DNA of 64,000 bases from Streptomyces sp. NBC_00442. GTDB taxonomy: Bacteria; Actinomycetota; Actinomycetes; Streptomycetales; Streptomycetaceae. The stretch covers positions 1,364,001-1,428,000 of the forward strand of contig NZ_CP107918.1 in assembly GCF_036014195.1 (NCBI RefSeq). Reading direction: 5' to 3'. Under the pieces are notes generated by a model. It did no database searches and had not been told where the DNA came from. It worked only from the letters and a program-made list of their open reading frames with translations. Within the stretch, counting starts at the first letter, position 1, and each line of letters starts with the position of its first letter. This document shows positions 1 to 8,707 of the stretch, piece by piece. Position numbers and translations under genes: made by a program.

Positions 1-706
1 TGCCGCCGGGCCCGCGGTAGATCTGTCCGTCTATGACGAGGCCGGCGCCGACACCGCTCGCGACCTTGATGTATGCCAGGTCCCGCACCCCGCGGCCGCT
101 GCCCCACACGAGCTCGCCGAGCGCGCCCAGGTTGGCGTCGTTGTCGACGTACACCGGCACGCCCAGGCGCCCGGAGAGCTCCTCGCTGGGGTTGATGCCG
201 GTCCAGCCCGGCAGGATCGAGGTCGAGCCGAGCGTGCCGGACTCCACGTCGATGGGTCCGGGCACGCCGAGGCCCACTCCGATGACCTTGTCCTGGCCGA
301 TGCCGGTGGTCGCGATCAGCCGCTTGACCAGCTCTTCGGCCCGGCCGAAGCCCTGCGCGGACGACGCGTCGACGTCGAGCGGCTCGGCCTCCTCGGCGAG
401 CACCTGGTGGGCCAGGTTGCCGACGGCCACCCGCAGGTGCGTATGGCCGAAATCGACCCCGATCACGATGCCGGCCGACCCGCTGAGCGAGACGCTGCGG
501 GCCCGGCGCCCGCCCGCCGAGGTGGGAGTGACCTCGACGGTGCCGCCTTCCTTCAATTCCCGCACGATGTTGGAGACCGTGGCCGCGGACAGGCCGGTCG
601 TTCGGGCGATCTCGGCCTGGGTGAGCGAGCCCGCCATCCGCACGGCGCGTACGACCCGCTCAAGGTTGGCCCGGTGCAGTGACGTCTGCGACCCCGGAGT
701 CTCCAT
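1..706 (-). CDS. ROK-family transcriptional repressor (3' end cut by window)
   Basis: The first 235 residues of a ROK (repressor/ORF/kinase) protein are visible; the C-terminus lies outside the window. The N-terminus is a winged helix-turn-helix (about residues 8-60, with LTQAEIARTTGLSAATVSNI). It is followed by the ROK sugar-kinase-like fold: a phosphate-1 motif IGVDFGHTHLRVAV, the GVGLGVPGPID segment and YVDNDANLGALGE. The ATG at 706 is preceded by GGGAG. The gene is last in line on the same strand as the sugar ABC importer but is separated from it by a strong hairpin at 871-902, so it probably has its own promoter. Members of this family are usually repressors released by a sugar or sugar phosphate; control of the adjacent importer is inferred from position. 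Confidence 0.9.
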   Translation of the reverse strand, partial: METPGSQTSLHRANLERVVRAVRMAGSLTQAEIARTTGLSAATVSNIVRELKEGGTVEVTPTSAGGRRARSVSLSGSAGIVIGVDFGHTHLRVAVGNLAHQVLAEEAEPLDVDASSAQGFGRAEELVKRLIATTGIGQDKVIGVGLGVPGPIDVESGTLGSTSILPGWTGINPSEELSGRLGVPVYVDNDANLGALGELVWGSGRGVRDLAYIKVASGVGAGLVIDGQIYRGPGG

Positions 707-870
707 CGACTCATCCACTCCCGCCGTAGGCGGACGGCACGACGGCCGCCCCCGCACGGGGCCGCAGCAGTGAGGCCCCGTCTTTTCTCCAACATGTGAA
801 CCCTAAGCTCAGCCTTCTGGGTGGTCTCCCGTCAAGACCTGAGCAGATGCGGAGCGGATCGGGAACGCGC

Positions 871-902
871 GACCGCCCGTGGGCGCGGGCCCACGGGCGG
901 TC
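871..902 (-). terminator. hairpin terminator after the sugar ABC operon
   Basis: A perfect 13-bp inverted repeat (GACCGCCCGTGGG and its complement) with a 6-nt loop lies between the stop of the second permease gene and the ROK gene. There is no U-tract, as is common in Streptomyces. It likely ends or attenuates importer transcription before the regulator. Confidence 0.75.
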
Positions 903-931
903 GGGAGGAGAAGGCGCGGTGCCGGGCGGCG

Positions 932-1843
932 CTACTTGAGCGCCCCCGCGGTCAGGCCCGCCTGGACCTGCTTCTGGAAGACGACGTACACGGCGAGCAC
1001 GGGCAGCATCGCGATGGACAGGCCCGCGAAGAGCGCGCCCCAGTCGCCCTGGTAGCCCTGCTGCACGGCGAGGTCCGCGAGGCCCTGGGTGAGCACCCAG
1101 TTCTTGGTGTCGCCCTGGTTGAGCACCAGGGGCAACAGGTACTGGTTCCACTGGCCGAGCACGTTGAAGATGCCGATGCTGATGATGCCGGGCTTGGCCA
1201 TCGGCAGCATGATCTGGAAGAAGGTGCGGGTGTGCGAGGCCCCGTCGATCAGGGCGGCCTCTGCGACGGTGGTCGGCAGCGTCCGGAAGAACGCCGTCAT
1301 GAAGAAGACCGTGAACGGCAGCGAGTACGCGATGTAGATCAGGACCAGACCGGGCAGCGTGTTGAGGATGCCCAGGTTCTTCGAGACGAAGAAGAGCGGG
1401 ACGAGCACCATGACCACGGGGAAGGCCATGCCGCCGACGAACAGGAAGTAGATGAACCGGTTGCCGGGGAACTCGAACCGCGCCAGCACATAGGCCGCCA
1501 TCGAGCCGAGCAGCATGGTGCCGACGGTCGAGAAGCCCACCACGAACGCGGTGTTGAGGAAGTAGCGCCCGATGTTGGCCTTGCTCCAGGCCCGCGACCA
1601 GTTGTCGAAGTGGAGCTCGGTCGGCAGCGACCAGGGGTGGGTCAGGATGTCGCCGGAGGTCTTGAACGAGCTCCACAGCGCCCACAGCAGGGGCACGCCC
1701 ACCATGAGCGCCCAGACCAGGAGGAACGCGTGCGAGAAGGCGTTGAGCACGCCGCCCTCGCTGCTGCGCCACTTCCAGCGGGCGGCGCTCGCCGTGGGCC
1801 GGGACGACTTCTCGCCGTCCACCTTCAGGGTTTCGGTCGTCAT
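932..1843 (-). CDS. sugar ABC transporter permease, MalG-type (CUT1)
   Basis: A 303-residue inner-membrane component of a carbohydrate importer. About six hydrophobic spans are visible. The EAA loop that contacts the ATPase is AEAALIDGASHTRTFFQIML, near residue 205. The protein ends in FQKQVQAGLTAGALK, the usual C-terminus of MalG-like permeases. I place the start at the ATG at 1843, preceded by AGGGA, rather than an in-frame ATG 30 nt upstream; this start lies just after the stop of the upstream permease (1854), so the two genes are probably translationally coupled. No ATPase gene is present; Streptomyces CUT1 importers commonly share the MsiK ATPase encoded elsewhere. Confidence 0.93.
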   Translation of the reverse strand: MTTETLKVDGEKSSRPTASAARWKWRSSEGGVLNAFSHAFLLVWALMVGVPLLWALWSSFKTSGDILTHPWSLPTELHFDNWSRAWSKANIGRYFLNTAFVVGFSTVGTMLLGSMAAYVLARFEFPGNRFIYFLFVGGMAFPVVMVLVPLFFVSKNLGILNTLPGLVLIYIAYSLPFTVFFMTAFFRTLPTTVAEAALIDGASHTRTFFQIMLPMAKPGIISIGIFNVLGQWNQYLLPLVLNQGDTKNWVLTQGLADLAVQQGYQGDWGALFAGLSIAMLPVLAVYVVFQKQVQAGLTAGALK

Positions 1844-1853
1844 CGCGCCATCC

Positions 1854-2780
1854 CTAGAATTCGATGCGGTCACGGCGCGAGAGCCGCATGCTGAGAATGG
1901 CGAACACCAGGGTCACGATCAGCATCGCGACACCCATGGCGGCGGCCATTCCGTACTGACTGTTGTCCCGGAACGCCGTCTTGTACAGCAGCAGCGGGAC
2001 CACGTCGGTGGATTCGTCGGGGCCGCCGACATTGACGGACATCAGCTGTACGTAGATGAAGGCGTCCATGGCGATGATGCCCATGTAGACCCAGGCGGTG
2101 GCCACCGTGTCCCGCAGCAGCGGCAGCGTGATCCGGAAGAACGTCTTGGCGCGCGAGGCACCGTCCAGGAGCGCCGCCTCGTAGATCTCCCCCGGGATGG
2201 AGGCCATGCCGGCGGAGAACAGGACGACGTAGAAGCCGACGTTCGCCCACACCATGACGACCATGATGCAGATCAGCGCGATGCTGGAGTCGCCGAGCCA
2301 GGACTGCTGGAGCGAGCCGAGACCGACGGTGGAGAGCAGCGAGTTGAGCATCCCGTTCTCGGGATCGGGGTTGTAGATCTGCTGCCACAGGATCGCGATG
2401 ATCGTGATCGAGAGGACCTGCGGGAAGAAGAAGATCACCTTGTAGAGGCCGGAGCCCCGCACGCCGGCGACCCCCGCAGAGCCCCTGCGGCGGCCGCCGA
2501 CGTTCAGCATGAAGGCGAAGAAGAGACCGAAGGCCAGCGTGACGACCGGCACGCAGAGCAGCAGAAGAACGTTGTGCCACAACGCCTTCCAGAAAAGGTC
2601 GTTGTGGATCAGCTTCTGATAGTTGTCGAGCCCGATGAAGTTCTTGTCGGGGGTCAGTCCGCTCCAGCTCGTCATCGAAATCTGGAAGTCCTGGAGGAAC
2701 GGCGAGATCACGAGGACCCCGTAGAGCGCCAGGGGAATTGCCAGGAACCCGATGATGAACCGGTACTTGCCGTGTCGCAT
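1854..2780 (-). CDS. sugar ABC transporter permease, MalF-type (CUT1)
   Basis: A 308-residue membrane protein with six predicted transmembrane segments. The EAA motif, EIYEAALLDGASRAKTFFRI, sits near residue 200. It pairs with the MalG-type permease downstream to form the channel of a sugar importer. The N-terminus (MRHGKYRFIIGFLAIPLALY) is typical of the NgcF/MalF group. It lies 45 bp downstream of the binding-protein gene and 10 bp upstream of the second permease gene, so the three form one operon. Sugar specificity comes from the binding protein and cannot be read from this subunit. Confidence 0.93.
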   Translation of the reverse strand: MRHGKYRFIIGFLAIPLALYGVLVISPFLQDFQISMTSWSGLTPDKNFIGLDNYQKLIHNDLFWKALWHNVLLLLCVPVVTLAFGLFFAFMLNVGGRRRGSAGVAGVRGSGLYKVIFFFPQVLSITIIAILWQQIYNPDPENGMLNSLLSTVGLGSLQQSWLGDSSIALICIMVVMVWANVGFYVVLFSAGMASIPGEIYEAALLDGASRAKTFFRITLPLLRDTVATAWVYMGIIAMDAFIYVQLMSVNVGGPDESTDVVPLLLYKTAFRDNSQYGMAAAMGVAMLIVTLVFAILSMRLSRRDRIEF

Positions 2781-2825
2781 GTCGCCGGTCGCTCTCGTCT
2801 CAGCCAGTAGGGTCGAGCGTCCTCG

Positions 2826-4250
2826 TCAGAGGTGCTTGAACTTCGGGACGGACGAATCCTTCTTCGTGTCGTCCGAAGCCTTCTGGGCCTTGTCGATCCA
2901 TTCGGCCGCCTTGATCTTGCCCGAGAGCAGATCGAGAGTGAGGTTGCCGATGGTCTCGTTGTTGAGCTTCTTGTACCAGTCCTGGAGCCTGGAGTTGAGG
3001 ACGTTGGGCCCGGCAGCCTTGAGGGCGGCGTTCGCGGAGGTCAGACCCGGCGTCAGGGAGAGGCCGTCGGCGGCGCCCTGGACACAGGTCAGGGACTTGA
3101 TGGCGTTGGTGAAGTTGGTGGTCTGCTTCTTGCTGAGCATGATGCGCAGCAGTTCCATGCCACCGGTGGGGTTCTTGCCGTCCTTGGCGACGATGAAGGG
3201 CTCGCCGGCGGCCGCGTAGAGGGAGCCGAAGGGCAGCTTGTCGCCCGACCCCGAGCCGATGAGGGAGCCGACCGCGAGGTCGAAGTCCTTCGGCATGGTG
3301 GGCGCGGCCTCGTTCTCCACCCAGGAGCCGTCGGCCACCATCGCGGCGCGGCCCTGCGTCCAGGCGGTCTGCATCTGAATGTGCGTCATGCCCTCGGAGC
3401 CCTGCAGGAAGTAGCCCTGCCCCGCGAGCTCCTCGTAGTACGAGATGACTTCCTTGACCGCGTCGGTCTTGAAGGCACCGTCGTCGAGGTTGTCGATCGC
3501 GTTGAGGGCTTCCTTGCCGCCGACCTTGCCGATCTGGTGCAGCAGGTCGAAGTGGACGTAGTACGGGTACTTGCCCGGGTACGTGAACGGGGCGATGCCC
3601 GCGGCCTTGATCTTCTTGCACAGCGCCAGCATGTCCGAGAAGGTCTGGGGGTAGGTCCAGCCCTTGTCCTTGAACAGCTTGTTGGAATAGAAGGTGCCGT
3701 AGACGGTGAACGCGTAGTTGAACGCGTACACCTCCTTGGACCCGAACTGGCCCTGTTCGATCGTGCCGGCGATCAGGACGTCGCGGACCTTCTTCGCGGG
3801 GTCGTCGATGGTCGGCGCGTCCAGGAGCGGGGTGAGGTCCTGGAGCTTGCCGGTCTTGGCGAGGGCGGCGGTGTCGAGGTTGTCGGCGCCGGAGTTGTCC
3901 ATGAAGTCCGGCGGGGTGCTGCCGGCGAAGCGCGGCTGGAGCTTCGGGCCGATGGCCTGCGTGCCGGTGTGCTTGACCGTGATGCCGTACTTGGCGTTGT
4001 AGTCGGCCTCGGCCGACTTGATGTAGTCGTCGCCGAAGCCGCCCTTGAAGACGAACGCCTCAAGCGCCGTGCCCTTGTTGACGCCGAGCGGGTTGTCCGC
4101 CGACTTGGTGCCCTGGGACTTCGGCTTGGTGGTGCTGTCCCCGCTGTCTGAGCTGGCACATGCGCTCAGCAGTGACGTCGCCGGCACCGCCAGCAGGCCG
4201 ATTGCCATGGCCCGCTTGAGTGCGTCACGGCGGTTGATCTCGGATCCCAT
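2826..4250 (-). CDS. sugar-binding lipoprotein, NgcE-like
   Basis: A 474-residue extracellular solute-binding protein (family 1). Its signal peptide has a twin-arginine start (MGSEINRRDALKR) and a lipobox LLSAC with the lipidated cysteine at residue 31. The start is the ATG at 4250, preceded by GAGGAC; a longer in-frame reading lacks a ribosome site. The opening MGSE-RRD-LKRA, the segment KSADNPLGV and the block FVFKGGFGDDY resemble NgcE, the N-acetylglucosamine/diacetylchitobiose-binding protein described from S. olivaceoviridis; this is recognition from memory, not a search. First gene of the importer operon and divergent from a GH92 glycosidase. A DasR-like site 175 bp upstream fits amino-sugar control. 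The true ligand could instead be an N-glycan fragment. Confidence 0.88.
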   Translation of the reverse strand: MGSEINRRDALKRAMAIGLLAVPATSLLSACASSDSGDSTTKPKSQGTKSADNPLGVNKGTALEAFVFKGGFGDDYIKSAEADYNAKYGITVKHTGTQAIGPKLQPRFAGSTPPDFMDNSGADNLDTAALAKTGKLQDLTPLLDAPTIDDPAKKVRDVLIAGTIEQGQFGSKEVYAFNYAFTVYGTFYSNKLFKDKGWTYPQTFSDMLALCKKIKAAGIAPFTYPGKYPYYVHFDLLHQIGKVGGKEALNAIDNLDDGAFKTDAVKEVISYYEELAGQGYFLQGSEGMTHIQMQTAWTQGRAAMVADGSWVENEAAPTMPKDFDLAVGSLIGSGSGDKLPFGSLYAAAGEPFIVAKDGKNPTGGMELLRIMLSKKQTTNFTNAIKSLTCVQGAADGLSLTPGLTSANAALKAAGPNVLNSRLQDWYKKLNNETIGNLTLDLLSGKIKAAEWIDKAQKASDDTKKDSSVPKFKHL

Positions 4251-4424
4251 GCTCAAGTCCTCGCCTTCTCCAGGACTCATGCGGTGCAGCGGAATCCGCC
4301 GGCGCCCGCGAACAGTTGAAGCGTGAGTGATGCCGTACATCCATCGCGGAGGCTGCCCGGTCACGGGCCGACCGGCCCGCACGCGGTTCCCCCCGCCCGC
4401 GTTCAGCGGGTTGCCCGGACGCCG

Positions 4425-4440
4425 ACAGGTATAGTCCACT
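4425..4440 (-). promoter_or_regulatory. DasR-like (dre) operator candidate
   Basis: On the minus strand the sequence reads AGTGGACTATACCTGT. It matches 12 of 16 positions of the DasR consensus as I recall it (ACTGGTCTAGACCAGT), including TGG, CTA and ACC. DasR is the GntR-family repressor of GlcNAc and chitin use in Streptomyces. The site is 175 bp upstream of the NgcE-like gene, which fits an amino-sugar importer. Confidence 0.5.
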
Positions 4441-4517
4441 TCCCGTCAACTGAGCAAGATCGAAAGCAGGGTTGGCCGTCAGTCTTTCCCGAGTTGAGAC
4501 CTCGCGGATATATCCGT

Positions 4518-4529
4518 TGGTACGTACCA
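4518..4529. promoter_or_regulatory. 12-bp perfect palindrome, operator candidate
   Basis: TGGTACGTACCA is perfectly self-complementary. Its half-sites TGGT/ACCA equal the outer half-sites of DasR boxes, but the centre differs. It could be a second, weaker DasR-type site or the ROK operator. No experimental assignment is implied. Confidence 0.35.
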
Positions 4530-4672
4530 GTGCGGATGAGGGTGCTCCTTTTGACGCGCATTACACACCTTGACGGTCGCATTGCCCCCTCGATTCCGGC
4601 CACCCATTCCTTCTCAACGCCCTTGACACCACCCGGCACTTGCCGCGCTACTGGATCCTGCGTTTTCACCCT

Positions 4673-4684
4673 GACAACGTTGTC
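4673..4684. promoter_or_regulatory. LacI-type operator upstream of GH92 gene
   Basis: GACAACGTTGTC is a perfect 12-bp palindrome with the central CG and TGACAACGTTGTC layout typical of LacI/GalR-family operators in actinomycetes. It ends 51 bp before the GH92 start codon, a position suited to repression. No LacI gene is in the window, so the regulator would act in trans. Confidence 0.55.
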
Positions 4685-4735
4685 CACCTCGCATCTGCCG
4701 GTCATCACCGGCTTGCGTCGACGGAAAGGGCCCAC

Positions 4736-7700
4736 ATGCTGCCCAGATCCCGGTACCGACGAGGACCGGCGGCCGCCTTCGCGGCGGCCTCGTTCCTGCT
4801 CGTAGTGACGGCACAGTCGGCGGTCGGCGCGCCGTCGGCATCCGCCCGGCCGCCCGCCGACGGCCGCTTCAGCACCTCGTTCGAAACCGGCCAGCCCCAG
4901 CCGGACTGGATCAATTCCGTCGATACGGACCGCACCGGGAACAAGCGGGCCTCGGGCGTCGACGGGGGCTTCGCCGCCGGCATACCGGGCAATGTGACCG
5001 ACAAGGTCACGGCGGTGCGGGCCAGCGCCGAGAACACCGACGGCGGCGAGGTGAAGGAGAACCTCCTCGACGGTCAGGCCGGCACCAAGTGGCTGGCCTT
5101 CCAGCCGACAGCTTGGCTCGAATTCGATCTGTCCGAACGAGTGAAGACGGTCGCCTACGCGTTGACTTCCGCCAACGACGCGCCCGAACGCGACCCCAAG
5201 AACTGGACGTTGCAGGGCTCGCTCGACGGCAAGGACTGGAAGACGCTGGACAGCCGCGCCGGTGAGAGCTTCAAGGACCGCGGCCAGACCACGACGTACG
5301 ACGTCGCGAACACCACCGCCTACGCGCATTACCGCCTGGAGATCACCGCCAACGGCGGCGCGCCCATCACCCAGCTCGCCGATGTCCAGTTCTCCGACGG
5401 CGTCGCCGCCCCGGTCCCCCCGGACATGCTGACCGTCACCGGCCGCGGCCCCGGCGGCTCCCCCACCGCCAAGGCGAACGCGGGCTTCACCGGCGTCCGG
5501 GCGCTGCGCTACGCCGGCACCCACAAGCCCGGCGGCCGCGCCTATTCGTACAACAAGGTCTTCGACGTGAACACGCGCGTCGGCCGCGACACCGAACTCG
5601 ACTACAAGATCTTTCCGTCGATGGCGGAGACCGACCTCACCTACCCCGCCACCAACGTCTCCGTGGACCTCGCCTTCACCGACGGCACCCATCTGAGTGA
5701 CCTCAAGGCCCTCGACTCGCACGGCGGACTCCTCACCCCGCAGGGCCAGGGCGCCGCCAAGACCCTCTACGTCAACCAGTGGAACCAGGTCTCCTCGGTG
5801 ATCGGCTCCGTCGCCGCGGGCAAGACGGTGGACCGGATCCTGGTGGCGTACGACTCCCCCCGGGGCCCGGCGAAGTTCGAGGGCTGGATCGACGACCTCT
5901 CGATCGCTCCGAAGAAGACCGAGAAGCCGCTCGCCCACCTCTCGGACTACGCGCTCACCACGCGCGGCACCAACTCCAGCGGCGCGTTCTCGCGCGGCAA
6001 CGACTTCCCCGCGACGGCGGTTCCCAACGGGTTCAACTTCTGGACGCCGGTCACCAACGCCGGCTCGCAGGACTGGCTCTACGACTACGCGCGGCGCAAC
6101 AACGCCGACAACCTGCCCACCCTCCAGGCGTTCAGCGCCAGCCACGAGCCGAGTCCGTGGATGGGCGACCGGCAGACCTTCCAGGTGATGCCGTCGGCGG
6201 CGGCCGGCACCCCCGACGCCTCCCGGACCGCCCGCGCCCTGCCCTTCCGGCACGAGAACGAGACCGCGAAGCCGTACTACTACGGCGTCACGTTCGAGAA
6301 CGGCCTCAAGACGGAGATCACGCCGACCGACCACGCGGCGATGATGCGGTTCACCTATCCCGGAGACGACGCGAGTCTCGTCCTCGACAACGTCACCAAC
6401 CAGGGCGGCCTCACCCTTGACCCGGCGACCCGCTCCTTCACCGGTTACTCGGACGTGAAGAGCGGCCTGTCGGCGGGCGCCGGACGGCTCTTCGTGTACG
6501 GCGTCTTCGACGCGCCCGTCACCGCGAGCGGCAGGCTGCCCGGCGGCGGGGGCGCCGACGTCACCGGCTACGCGCGCTTCACACCCGGCAAGGACCGCAC
6601 CGTCACCCTGCGCCTGGCGACCTCCCTCATCAGCGTGGACCAGGCGAAGGCGAACCTGGCCGCCGAGATCCCCGCGAAGGCCCGCTTCGACACCGTCAAG
6701 GACCGGGCGCGGCAGGCCTGGGACAAGATCCTCGGACGCATCGAGGTGGAGGGCGCCTCGCACGAGGAGCTGACCACCCTCTACTCCTCGCTCTACCGCC
6801 TCTACCTCTACCCCAACTCCGGTTCGGAGAAGGTCGGTTCGAAGACCCGGTACGCCAGCCCGTTCGCGCCGAGGGCCGGCGAGGACACCCCGACCCACAC
6901 CGGGTCGAAGGTCGTCGACGGCTCCGTGTACGTCAACAACGGGTTCTGGGACACCTATCGCACGACGTGGCCCGCCTATTCGCTGCTCACCCCGACGAAG
7001 GCCGGCGAGATGGTCGACGGCTTCGTGCAGCAGTACAAGGACGGTGGCTGGATCTCGCGCTGGTCCTCGCCCGGGTACGCGGACCTCATGACCGGCACCA
7101 GTTCGGACGTGGCCTTCGCCGACGCCTATGTGAAGGGCGTGAAGTTCGACGCCGAGGCCGCCTACGAGGCCGCCCTGAAGAACGCCACGGTCGCCCCGCC
7201 CTCCTCCGGCGTCGGCCGCAAGGGCATGGACACCTCCCCCTTCCTCGGCTACGCCCCGACCTCCACCCCCGAGGGGCTGTCCTGGTCGATGGAGGGTTAC
7301 GTCAACGACTACGGCCTGGCGAAGATGGGCCAGGCGCTGTACGAGAAGACCAAGAAGCCCCGCTACAAGGAGGAGTCGGCGTACTTCATGGGCCGCGCCC
7401 AGAACTACGTGAAGCTCTTCGACAGCAAGGCGGGCTTCTTCCAGGGCAAGGACGCGAACGGCCAATGGCGTGTGGACAGCGCCAAGTTCGACCCGCGCGT
7501 GTGGGGTTACGACTACACCGAGACCAACGGCTGGGGCTATGCCTTCACCGCCCCGCAGGACTCGCGGGGCCTGGCCAACCTGTACGGCGGCCGGGCGGGC
7601 CTCGCCAAGAAGCTCGACACGTATTTCGCGACGCCGGAGACGGCCTCTCCCGAGCTGGCCGGCTCCTACGGCGGCGTCATCCACGAGATGACGGAGGCGC

Positions 7701-8557
7701 GGGACGTGCGGATGGGCCAGTACGGCCACTCCAACCAGGTCGCGCACCACGTCACGTACATGTACGACGCGGCGGGGCAGCCCTACAAGGCGCAGGAGAA
7801 GATCCGCGAGGTCCTGCGGCGGCTCTACAACGGCAGTGAGATCGGGCAGGGTTACCACGGCGACGAGGACAACGGCGAGCAGTCGGCGTGGTACGTGTTC
7901 TCGGCGCTCGGCTTCTATCCGCTGGTGATGGGCAGCGGCGAGTACGCGATCGGCTCGCCCCTGTTCACCAAGGCGACCGTCCATCTGGAGAACGGGCGCG
8001 ACCTGGTCGTGAAGGCGCCGAAGAACAGCACGGCCAACGTGTACGTGCAGTCCCTGAAGGTCGACGGGAAGGCCTGGAACTCCACGGCGCTGCCGCACGG
8101 TCTGCTCGCGCGGGGCGGCACGCTCGACTTCACGATGGGCACGAAGCCCTCGTCGTGGGGCACGGGCAAGTACGCGGGGCCGGTCTCCGTCACCCAGGAC
8201 GACAAGGTGCCGACGCCGCCGAGCGACGCGATCACCGGCTCCGGTCCGCTGTTCGACAACTCCTCGGTCACGTCCGGCGAGTTCACGTCGGCGCAGTTGC
8301 CGGTGGCCGGGCCGACGCGCGCGCTCCAGTACACGCTCACCTCGGCGGACCGCACCAAGGCTCCGGCGTCCTGGACGCTTCAGGCCTCCACCGACGGCAC
8401 GACGTGGAAGGACATCGACCGGAGGTCGGGCGAGTCGTTCGCCTGGGACCGCCAGACCCGGGCCTTCTCGGTCCGCTCCCCCGGTTCGTACGCGCACTAC
8501 CGGCTGGTGAGCGGGGGCGGCGGGGCGACACTCGCGGAGGTCGAACTGCTGTCCTGA
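4736..8557 (+). CDS. secreted GH92 family glycosidase with HSNQ active-site variant
   Basis: A 1273-residue exported protein. It has a signal peptide (residues 1-33), an F5/8C-type carbohydrate-binding domain (about 92-220), a second beta domain (235-395), the GH92 fold (about 398-1155) and a C-terminal F5/8C-like domain (about 1175-1273). GH92 enzymes are calcium-dependent exo-alpha-mannosidases. The general-base motif GDEDNGEQSAWYVF is intact (D1043, D1045). The position that usually reads GNEP and carries the catalytic acid Glu reads HSNQ (residues 998-1001). As I recall, this variant marks enzymes that cleave mannose-1-phospho-6-mannose rather than mannosides. The start is the ATG at 4736 after GGAAAGG. 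Divergent from the importer operon; a LacI-type palindrome precedes it. Confidence 0.93.
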   Translation: MLPRSRYRRGPAAAFAAASFLLVVTAQSAVGAPSASARPPADGRFSTSFETGQPQPDWINSVDTDRTGNKRASGVDGGFAAGIPGNVTDKVTAVRASAENTDGGEVKENLLDGQAGTKWLAFQPTAWLEFDLSERVKTVAYALTSANDAPERDPKNWTLQGSLDGKDWKTLDSRAGESFKDRGQTTTYDVANTTAYAHYRLEITANGGAPITQLADVQFSDGVAAPVPPDMLTVTGRGPGGSPTAKANAGFTGVRALRYAGTHKPGGRAYSYNKVFDVNTRVGRDTELDYKIFPSMAETDLTYPATNVSVDLAFTDGTHLSDLKALDSHGGLLTPQGQGAAKTLYVNQWNQVSSVIGSVAAGKTVDRILVAYDSPRGPAKFEGWIDDLSIAPKKTEKPLAHLSDYALTTRGTNSSGAFSRGNDFPATAVPNGFNFWTPVTNAGSQDWLYDYARRNNADNLPTLQAFSASHEPSPWMGDRQTFQVMPSAAAGTPDASRTARALPFRHENETAKPYYYGVTFENGLKTEITPTDHAAMMRFTYPGDDASLVLDNVTNQGGLTLDPATRSFTGYSDVKSGLSAGAGRLFVYGVFDAPVTASGRLPGGGGADVTGYARFTPGKDRTVTLRLATSLISVDQAKANLAAEIPAKARFDTVKDRARQAWDKILGRIEVEGASHEELTTLYSSLYRLYLYPNSGSEKVGSKTRYASPFAPRAGEDTPTHTGSKVVDGSVYVNNGFWDTYRTTWPAYSLLTPTKAGEMVDGFVQQYKDGGWISRWSSPGYADLMTGTSSDVAFADAYVKGVKFDAEAAYEAALKNATVAPPSSGVGRKGMDTSPFLGYAPTSTPEGLSWSMEGYVNDYGLAKMGQALYEKTKKPRYKEESAYFMGRAQNYVKLFDSKAGFFQGKDANGQWRVDSAKFDPRVWGYDYTETNGWGYAFTAPQDSRGLANLYGGRAGLAKKLDTYFATPETASPELAGSYGGVIHEMTEARDVRMGQYGHSNQVAHHVTYMYDAAGQPYKAQEKIREVLRRLYNGSEIGQGYHGDEDNGEQSAWYVFSALGFYPLVMGSGEYAIGSPLFTKATVHLENGRDLVVKAPKNSTANVYVQSLKVDGKAWNSTALPHGLLARGGTLDFTMGTKPSSWGTGKYAGPVSVTQDDKVPTPPSDAITGSGPLFDNSSVTSGEFTSAQLPVAGPTRALQYTLTSADRTKAPASWTLQASTDGTTWKDIDRRSGESFAWDRQTRAFSVRSPGSYAHYRLVSGGGGATLAEVELLS

Positions 8558-8642
8558 ATGCGTCGCACGGCGTTCGCACACTCCATCTCCCTTGTGTCCC
8601 AAACCGGTTGGGTTGTGAAGATGCCGTGCGGCAGTCGCGGTG

Positions 8643-8673
8643 ATGCGGTACGACTCATGGGGTCGTACCGCAT
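8643..8673 (+). terminator. hairpin between GH92 and FG-GAP genes
   Basis: A perfect 12-bp stem (ATGCGGTACGAC and complement) with a 7-nt loop. It ends only 34 bp before the start codon of the next gene. It probably terminates GH92 transcription, but its closeness to the next ribosome site means it could also sit in that gene's leader. Confidence 0.65.
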
Positions 8674-8707
8674 TCAACCGTGATGCGTTTCACCGAAGGA
8701 GCACTAC

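Larger units (their letters stand above)
4251..4735. other. divergent intergenic region, importer operon / GH92 gene
   Basis: 485 bp without a convincing gene. It must carry promoters in both directions. It contains a DasR-like site (4425-4440), a 12-bp perfect palindrome (4518-4529) and a LacI-type palindrome close to the GH92 start (4673-4684), annotated separately. I could not assign -10/-35 elements with confidence. Confidence 0.7.

Noticed and set aside
4518..4529. Calling TGGTACGTACCA a definite DasR site
   Set aside because: Only the outer half-sites match; the centre differs, so it is listed as an operator candidate without an assigned regulator.
4403..8677. A 1424-codon open frame opposite the GH92 gene
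   Set aside because: Val/Gly/Arg-rich shadow with no recognisable motif; the plus strand carries a signal peptide and GH92 motifs.
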